Positions 5,525 through 8,885 of a stretch of 8,885 nucleotides of DNA are shown in pieces (positions within the stretch are counted from its first letter, which is position 1; every line of letters starts with the position of its first letter). Location of the stretch: contig CAZQSB010000074.1 of assembly GCA_964596015.1 (NCBI GenBank), forward strand, positions 1 to 8,885. Direction: 5' to 3'. The position numbers were made by a program, and so were the translations under genes. The stretch is from WJMD01 sp964596015. GTDB lineage: Bacteria > Joyebacterota > Joyebacteria > Joyebacterales > Joyebacteraceae. Under the pieces are notes generated by a model that made no database searches, was not told where the DNA came from, and saw only the letters and a list, made by a program, of their open reading frames with translations.

Positions 5525-6586
5525 ATGAAGAAGACAGCGCTCGGCGCCATCATCGTCGCGGCCGCGCTCGCCCTCGCGGGGTGCGCGCTGACATCCGAGG
5601 AGACGGGAACGGTCTACGGGTACGTCCGTGTCGAAGGCACCGCGACGCCGCTCGCGGGCGCCGTCGTGTCGGTGAGCGGGGAATGGACCACCAGCGGGTC
5701 GGACGGTTTCTACGAGCTCGAGGGCGTCAGGACCGGCGAGCGCATCATCACGGCCCAGCTCGCCGGGTTCTTCGAGTACTCCGAGTTCGTCGACATCGAC
5801 GGCCTCACGCGCCACGACATCGGCATGGAGGTGTTCGTCGGAACGGGCGACGTCTCGGGCGTCGTGGAGCACGCGACGCTCGGTCCCATCGAGGGGGCCG
5901 TGGTCTCGCTCTACGGCCGCGTGGACACGACCGAAGCCGAGGGCGCGTACTCGTTTTCGGGAATCCCGCAGCTCCAGTGGGACATGACGGTGACGGCCGA
6001 CGGCTACCGGTCCTTCATGGGCCCCGTGAACGTCAACGATGATGATGTCGTCTACGACGTGGCCCTGAAGAAGCTCGCGAGCGCAGAGTTCGTCGCGACC
6101 GCCGACACGTACGTGTCGGCGTCACTTCCCGACTCGAACTACGGAGCGTCCGACCATCTGAACCTCTTCAACAACGGCATCCTTCACTGGCGCTTCTACA
6201 TCTACTTCCCGATCGATGTGGAGCCGACGGCCGACGCCGTGAACGCGACGGTCCACCTCTACAATACGGCAGCCGGAGGAGCCACCGCGGAGGAACGGCC
6301 CATCCTCGTCGCGAGGGTCGCGGAGTTCTGGGGCGAGATGGCGGTCACGTGGGACGACAGCCTGGACACCTCCGGATCGGCCATCGCGACCGCGTCGTAC
6401 GACTCGCTCTGGTACGAGATCGACGTGGCCGACTACGTCGACGACTGGTTCGACGGGACCTTCGAGAACCAGGGCCTCCAGATCGACACGAGCGAGGACC
6501 CCGCGGCGAGCCTGTTCAGCTTCGCCTCCAGCGAATACGCCGAGGAGGAGAAGCGGCCCGTGCTGAAGCTGGACTACGCCTGGTAG
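5525..6586 (+). CDS. Lipoprotein with two carboxypeptidase-regulatory-like domains and a DNRLRE-like module
   Basis: The product is 353 aa from an ATG with GGAG 9 bp upstream. Residues 1-20 are a lipoprotein signal peptide (MKKT..., hydrophobic core, lipobox LAGC with Cys20 as the lipidated residue). Residues 28-104 form a carboxypeptidase-regulatory-like beta-sandwich (GTVYGYVRVEGTATPLAGAVVSV..., DGFYELEGVRTG, then LAGFFEYS). A second copy spans 108-182 (GDVSGVVEHATLGPIEGAVVSLYG, GAYSFSGIP). Residues 187-353 match the DNRLRE / CBM96-like beta-sandwich pattern: ADTYVSASLPDSNYGASDHLNL, a VTWDDS motif near 274, VADYVDDWFDG at 301-311, GLQI, and a final RPVLKLDY strand. DNRLRE modules are non-catalytic and are associated in the literature with polysaccharide binding or with structural roles in extracellular proteins. 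A cell-envelope carbohydrate-binding or scaffold protein is a reasonable inference; no catalytic residues are visible. It has its own promoter and terminator, so it is probably monocistronic. Confidence 0.88.
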   Translation: MKKTALGAIIVAAALALAGCALTSEETGTVYGYVRVEGTATPLAGAVVSVSGEWTTSGSDGFYELEGVRTGERIITAQLAGFFEYSEFVDIDGLTRHDIGMEVFVGTGDVSGVVEHATLGPIEGAVVSLYGRVDTTEAEGAYSFSGIPQLQWDMTVTADGYRSFMGPVNVNDDDVVYDVALKKLASAEFVATADTYVSASLPDSNYGASDHLNLFNNGILHWRFYIYFPIDVEPTADAVNATVHLYNTAAGGATAEERPILVARVAEFWGEMAVTWDDSLDTSGSAIATASYDSLWYEIDVADYVDDWFDGTFENQGLQIDTSEDPAASLFSFASSEYAEEEKRPVLKLDYAW

Positions 6587-6609
6587 GAGAGGGCTGAGCA
6601 GGAACATGA

Positions 6610-6643
6610 AGAGGGGCGTCCCTCAGGGGCGCCCCTCTCTTTT
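6610..6643 (+). terminator. Intrinsic terminator of the DNRLRE lipoprotein gene
   Basis: The left arm AGAGGGGCGTCCC pairs with the right arm GGGGCGCCCCTCT through a 13-bp stem with one G-U wobble and a TCA loop, followed by CTTTT. It lies 24 bp after the stop codon and 23 bp before the convergent DUF2267 gene's stop codon. The U-tract is only on the plus side, so termination of the opposing gene here would be less efficient. Confidence 0.9.
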
Positions 6644-6665
6644 CGTGTCCGGGTTCCGGACCGTG

Positions 6666-7067
6666 TTACTCCGCGAGGTTGAGCCGTCCCTCGCTCCCCG
6701 CGTCGAAGAGCGGGGCGAAGTCGTCGGGAAGCTGCTGCCGGATATCCTTGATCTCGCCCTCGGCCACCGCGTCCTGAACGACGGACACGACGGCGCGGGC
6801 GTGGTGGATCGACTGCGGGAGGTCGACGCCCTCCATCTCGCTCACGCGCGCGAAGAACTCCTTCACGTTGAAGCGCTCCGTCTCGTCGTGGCCTGTGAGG
6901 AACCTGCCGATCTCCCCCGGAAGCTGAGCGGCCAGGTCGTCCGCCTCGTTGCCCGCAAGCCTCGTGGCGAGGACCGTGAGCGTGGCCCGCGTCGCCTTGA
7001 CGGCGTCCTCGGTGCTCGAGAGCCTGCCTCGCGCCTGAACCTGTCCCAGGAAATCGTGGTACTTCAT
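6666..7067 (-). CDS. DUF2267 family protein
   Basis: The product is 133 aa from an ATG (KYHDFLGQVQARGRL) with GGGAGG 7 bp upstream. The open frame extends 26 codons further upstream to another ATG, but that stretch is Arg/Pro/Ala-rich and has no Shine-Dalgarno site, so the internal start is preferred. The sequence fits DUF2267: a helical protein with two related halves, marked by the LAAQLPGEIGRFLTG-type segment at about 45-59 and the IRQQLPDDFAPLFDAG segment at about 112-127. The MKYxxFLxxV start is also typical. No signal peptide, membrane segment or catalytic motif is visible, so it is probably a small cytosolic protein. The biochemical function of the family is not established to my knowledge. 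It converges on the DNRLRE lipoprotein gene and is preceded by an AT-rich candidate promoter. Confidence 0.88.
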   Translation of the reverse strand: MKYHDFLGQVQARGRLSSTEDAVKATRATLTVLATRLAGNEADDLAAQLPGEIGRFLTGHDETERFNVKEFFARVSEMEGVDLPQSIHHARAVVSVVQDAVAEGEIKDIRQQLPDDFAPLFDAGSEGRLNLAE

Positions 7068-7143
7068 CGTCGCGCCTCCCTCCGTTGCCGCTCGCAGTGG
7101 CCGCGGCGCGCCGGGCGTGCGGCCTGCGGCTGACCGCCGCGTC

Positions 7144-7172
7144 ATTTTATGTGTAAACGAATCATTTGTAGT
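7144..7172 (-). promoter_or_regulatory. Candidate sigma-70 promoter of the DUF2267 gene
   Basis: The minus strand carries ACTACA (7172-7167), a 17-bp spacer and TAAAAT (7149-7144). The -10 is good and the -35 keeps only the ACA half. It lies in a conspicuous AT-rich island (7141-7177) in otherwise GC-rich DNA. The predicted leader is about 70 nt. Confidence 0.5.
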
Positions 7173-7226
7173 CTAATCGAGGCGAGCCGGCGATGCAAGC
7201 GGAATCCGGCAGGGCAGGGCGGCGCC

Positions 7227-7277
7227 GAGCAGCGGACGGCGCTGAGCGGCGGACAGTGCCGAGCGGCGGGACCCGTC
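7227..7277. repeat. Short tandem repeat, three imperfect 17-bp units
   Basis: Units begin at 7227, 7244 and 7261, each starting GAGC(A/G)GCGG and then diverging. The repeat lies in the 276-bp stretch between the DUF2267 gene and the Cys-rich lipoprotein gene, downstream of the latter's terminator. Apart from this repeat, the terminator and the promoter above, I see no gene in that stretch. Confidence 0.55.
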
Positions 7278-7283
7278 GCCGGC

Positions 7284-7319
7284 AAAAAACTCGGCCGCCC
7301 GCGGGAGCGAGCGGCCGAG
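7284..7319 (-). terminator. Intrinsic terminator of the Cys-rich lipoprotein gene
   Basis: Perfect 9-bp arms CTCGGCCGC (7290-7298) and GCGGCCGAG (7311-7319) are followed, on the minus strand, by six T residues (A-run at 7284-7289). It lies 24 bp downstream of the stop codon. Confidence 0.92.
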
Positions 7320-7343
7320 AGGAGTCTTCTTTTCGTCGCGCGA

Positions 7344-7892
7344 CTAGTTCAGGTACTTGCCGGGCTCGTCTTCGAACTTGTTCCGGCAACCCTCGGAGCA
7401 GAAGTAGTAGGTCGCGCCGTCGTGCTCCATCGAGATGTCGGTCGCGACCTTCTGGCCGCAGTCGCAGACCACGCACTGGTGCGTTGCGGCCTTGGCGGCG
7501 GCCTGAGAGCGCGGGCAGCCGGCGCAGGGATCGCTCGCCGACGCGGCGGCTGCGGTGCCGGGGCATCCGCCCTCGGCCGCGGCCATGTGCGTCTCGCCGC
7601 AGGCCTCGGCGCAGTCTTCCGCGCAGATGTTCGCGGCCTGTTCGACGGGCATCTTCTTCGCGTTCTCGTCCATGCACGTCTCGATGCACTCCGCGGTGCA
7701 TTCGCCGACGCAGTCGGCCTTGTTGTCGGCGGTGACGACCTTGCCCTCGTACTCGGCGCCGTCGCCCATCATCGGCTGGTTCTCGATGGAACTTTCGGCG
7801 TGGGCCTCCTGGTCGCTCTGGCTGCAGCCGGCGGCGAGGACGAGCATCGCCGAGAGGCCGAGGACGGCAATGAGTGCGAATGTGCGCTTCAT
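7344..7892 (-). CDS. Cys-rich lipoprotein with CxxxC helical motifs and a C-terminal YHS metal-binding domain
   Basis: The product is 182 aa. The start chosen (MKRTFALIAVLGL) gives a lipoprotein signal peptide with lipobox LAAGC and Cys23 lipidated; the open frame continues 36 codons upstream but is Arg-rich and not signal-like. A GGAG-type purine-rich site precedes the ATG. After an acidic linker, cysteines fall at regular spacing of four: Cys61, 65, 69, 73, then Cys90, 94, 98. His102, Met103, Met74 and Met81 are nearby. This CxxxC helical register recalls the Csp copper-storage (DUF326) bundles. A linker with Cys110 and Cys123-x2-Cys126 follows. Residues 138-182 are a YHS/TRASH-type domain (CVVCDCG..., then YYFCSEGCRNKFEDEPGKYL with Cys165 and Cys169), a fold that binds metal, often copper or zinc. 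The inferred role is soft-metal (copper) binding or buffering at the periplasmic face. The gene has its own promoter, a structured leader and a terminator. No efflux pump or metalloregulator gene is in the window. Confidence 0.88.
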   Translation of the reverse strand: MKRTFALIAVLGLSAMLVLAAGCSQSDQEAHAESSIENQPMMGDGAEYEGKVVTADNKADCVGECTAECIETCMDENAKKMPVEQAANICAEDCAEACGETHMAAAEGGCPGTAAAASASDPCAGCPRSQAAAKAATHQCVVCDCGQKVATDISMEHDGATYYFCSEGCRNKFEDEPGKYLN

Positions 7893-7978
7893 GTCTTCCC
7901 CTCTCCTTCGGTGTGCGTGAAGAGCCCCGCCTGGGACGTTGGTGGCCGGCCTCTGTCTCTTCTCGTGTGAATGCCCGC

Positions 7979-7996
7979 GTCGCCCCGAAGGGCGAC
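7979..7996 (-). promoter_or_regulatory. UUCG-capped hairpin at the 5' end of the Cys-rich lipoprotein leader
   Basis: On the minus strand GTCGCCC-TTCG-GGGCGAC forms a perfect 7-bp stem closed by the ultrastable C(UUCG)G tetraloop. It begins only a few bases after the predicted transcript start (about 7999) and lies about 85 nt before the start codon. There is no U-tract, so it is not a terminator. A 5' stability or regulatory element is inference. Confidence 0.6.
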
Positions 7997-8005
7997 ACAT
8001 GCATG

Positions 8006-8034
8006 ATTGTACACATGTCGGACGGGTGTGGCAA
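8006..8034 (-). promoter_or_regulatory. Strong sigma-70 promoter of the Cys-rich lipoprotein gene
   Basis: The minus strand has a TTGCCA -35 (8034-8029), a 17-bp spacer and a TACAAT -10 (8011-8006). Small palindromes surround the -10: ATGCAT at 7999-8004, TGTACA at 8008-8013 and ACATGT at 8013-8018. Together they give an ACATG-N12-CATGT dyad that could be an operator. Confidence 0.8.
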
Positions 8035-8064
8035 GCGCCGCGGCGGGAAGCGATGAGCGCCCGG

Positions 8065-8885
8065 TCAGTCTTCGTCGCCCCCGCGCTCCTTCTCGATGAG
8101 CTTCGCGAGCTTCTCGATGCGGCTGTTGATGGAGATGGCGTGGCGGGTCATGCCCTCCCACGGGTCGTCCTTCTGCCCGAGCCTCCGGAAGACGGTCTTG
8201 AGGGTGTAGCGGTCGGGCTCCATGCGGCCGCTTCCGAGCTCGTCCCATGCGATGGGTGTGGCCACCGGCGCGCCCGGCCGGGCGCGGAGCGAATAGGGGG
8301 GGACCGCCGTCTGGCCGTAGGCGTTCCGCATGACGTCGAGGAAGAGACGGCCCTTTCGCTTGTTCTTCCGGTGCTCGACCGTGAGCGTCTCCGGGTTCCT
8401 GACGGCGGCGAGCTTCGCGACCTTCACGGCGAACTCGCGGACCTCGTCGAAACCGGTGGAGCGGTTCAGAGGCACGACCACGTGGATGCCGCGGGAGCCC
8501 GTCACCATCGCGAACGACGGAGCGTCGACCTCCTCCAGCGTGTCGCGGATGACGCGCGCGGCCTCCCGGACGAGCTTGAAGCCGCCGTCCGGCGGGTCGA
8601 GGTCGAAGATCATCCTGTCCGGGTGGTCCGGGCGATCGACGCGCGAGAGCCACGTGTGCGGCGTGATGGTGCCCTGCTCGGCGAGGTAGACGAGCGTCGC
8701 CTCGCGGTCGGCGACCACGTAGGTGGTGCTTCCGCCCTCGCGGTTCTTGAGGGTCTCGGTCGTGATCCAGTCGGGGAAGTAGTCCGGGGCCTCCTTCTGG
8801 TAGAAGCCGTCGGCGTCGATGCCGTCCGGATAGCGCCGCATGCTGACGGCGCGGCCCGCGACGTAGGGAAGCATGGTCGGCGCGA
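8065..8885 (-). CDS. ligD: LigD-type NHEJ polymerase (AEP primase-polymerase) domain, 5' end outside window
   Basis: The frame is open through the window edge; the first internal Met is at 8874, but A-P-T precedes it in frame and family members normally have more sequence before this MLPYVAGRAVSMRRYPDG motif, so the gene is treated as truncated. Numbering from that Met: the catalytic metal-binding pair Asp91 and Asp93 (FDLDPP), the SRGIH nucleotide-binding motif at 127-131, the third catalytic Asp180 (LFLDV), and the conserved MRNAYGQTAVPPYSLRARPGAPVATPI block at about 182-208. All expected active-site residues are present. The domain adds nucleotides at broken DNA ends during Ku-dependent end joining. 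The protein ends just after this domain, so no ligase or phosphoesterase domain lies C-terminal to it. It is therefore either a stand-alone Pol protein or the C-terminal domain of a Lig-Pol fusion; the window cannot decide. No Ku gene is present here, and no terminator is visible downstream. Confidence 0.92.
   Translation of the reverse strand, partial: APTMLPYVAGRAVSMRRYPDGIDADGFYQKEAPDYFPDWITTETLKNREGGSTTYVVADREATLVYLAEQGTITPHTWLSRVDRPDHPDRMIFDLDPPDGGFKLVREAARVIRDTLEEVDAPSFAMVTGSRGIHVVVPLNRSTGFDEVREFAVKVAKLAAVRNPETLTVEHRKNKRKGRLFLDVMRNAYGQTAVPPYSLRARPGAPVATPIAWDELGSGRMEPDRYTLKTVFRRLGQKDDPWEGMTRHAISINSRIEKLAKLIEKERGGDED

Noticed and set aside
7149..7970. A 273-codon plus-strand open frame across the Cys-rich lipoprotein
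   Set aside because: It is antisense to a gene with a signal peptide, YHS domain, promoter and terminator, and its Ala/Gly/Arg/Val composition looks like a shadow frame.
8020..8064. GC-rich palindrome downstream of the LigD gene as a terminator
   Set aside because: There is no T-run after the hairpin, and the palindrome lies immediately upstream of the next gene's promoter.

Overview
The window is GC-rich, densely coding bacterial chromosome. No rRNA, tRNA, insertion sequence, CRISPR array or phage gene was seen. Two secreted-protein signatures point to a Gram-negative lineage of the FCB / 'candidate phylum' type (Eisenbacteria- or Krumholzibacteria-like; this is inference from family resemblance, not a search). 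One is a metalloprotease ending in a FlgD-like, type-A-sorting-style C-terminal domain. The other is a large Gly/Ser/Asp-rich exported protein with a 'VNYQGxLTD...' N-terminal domain. Two lipoproteins with plausible lipoboxes fit an outer-membrane or periplasm-bearing cell.

Layout from left to right: (1) minus strand, 54-1736, a 560-aa exported repeat-type surface protein. (2) A 279-bp divergent intergenic region with overlapping inverted repeats and a candidate promoter for each direction. (3) Plus strand, 2016-2447, a single-domain bacteriohemerythrin with all seven iron ligands. (4) Minus strand, 2474-4582, a 702-aa secreted HExxH metalloprotease, convergent with the hemerythrin. (5) A 182-bp divergent intergenic region with a near-perfect sigma-54 promoter facing the protease. 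(6) Plus strand, 4765-5409, a YrrT-like class I SAM methyltransferase. (7) Plus strand, 5525-6586, a lipoprotein with two carboxypeptidase-regulatory-like domains and a DNRLRE-like module, with its own sigma-70 promoter and a strong terminator. (8) Minus strand, 6666-7067, a DUF2267 protein. (9) Minus strand, 7344-7892, a cysteine-rich lipoprotein ending in a YHS metal-binding domain, with a sigma-70 promoter, a UUCG-capped leader hairpin and a classic terminator. (10) Minus strand, 8065 to the window edge, the C-terminal part of a LigD-type NHEJ polymerase (AEP primase-polymerase) gene.

Nearly every gene looks like its own transcription unit, with its own ribosome-binding site and usually a promoter, so no operon is evident. 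The shared theme is the cell envelope: four of the eight genes encode exported proteins. The most striking observations are the sigma-54 promoter upstream of the protease and the cysteine-rich lipoprotein. The latter joins a Csp-like run of CxxxC helical motifs to a YHS domain, which suggests copper or other soft-metal binding at the cell surface. Two clear sigma-70 promoters share an identical TTGCCA -35 box with 17-bp spacing, which may be the housekeeping signature of this organism.
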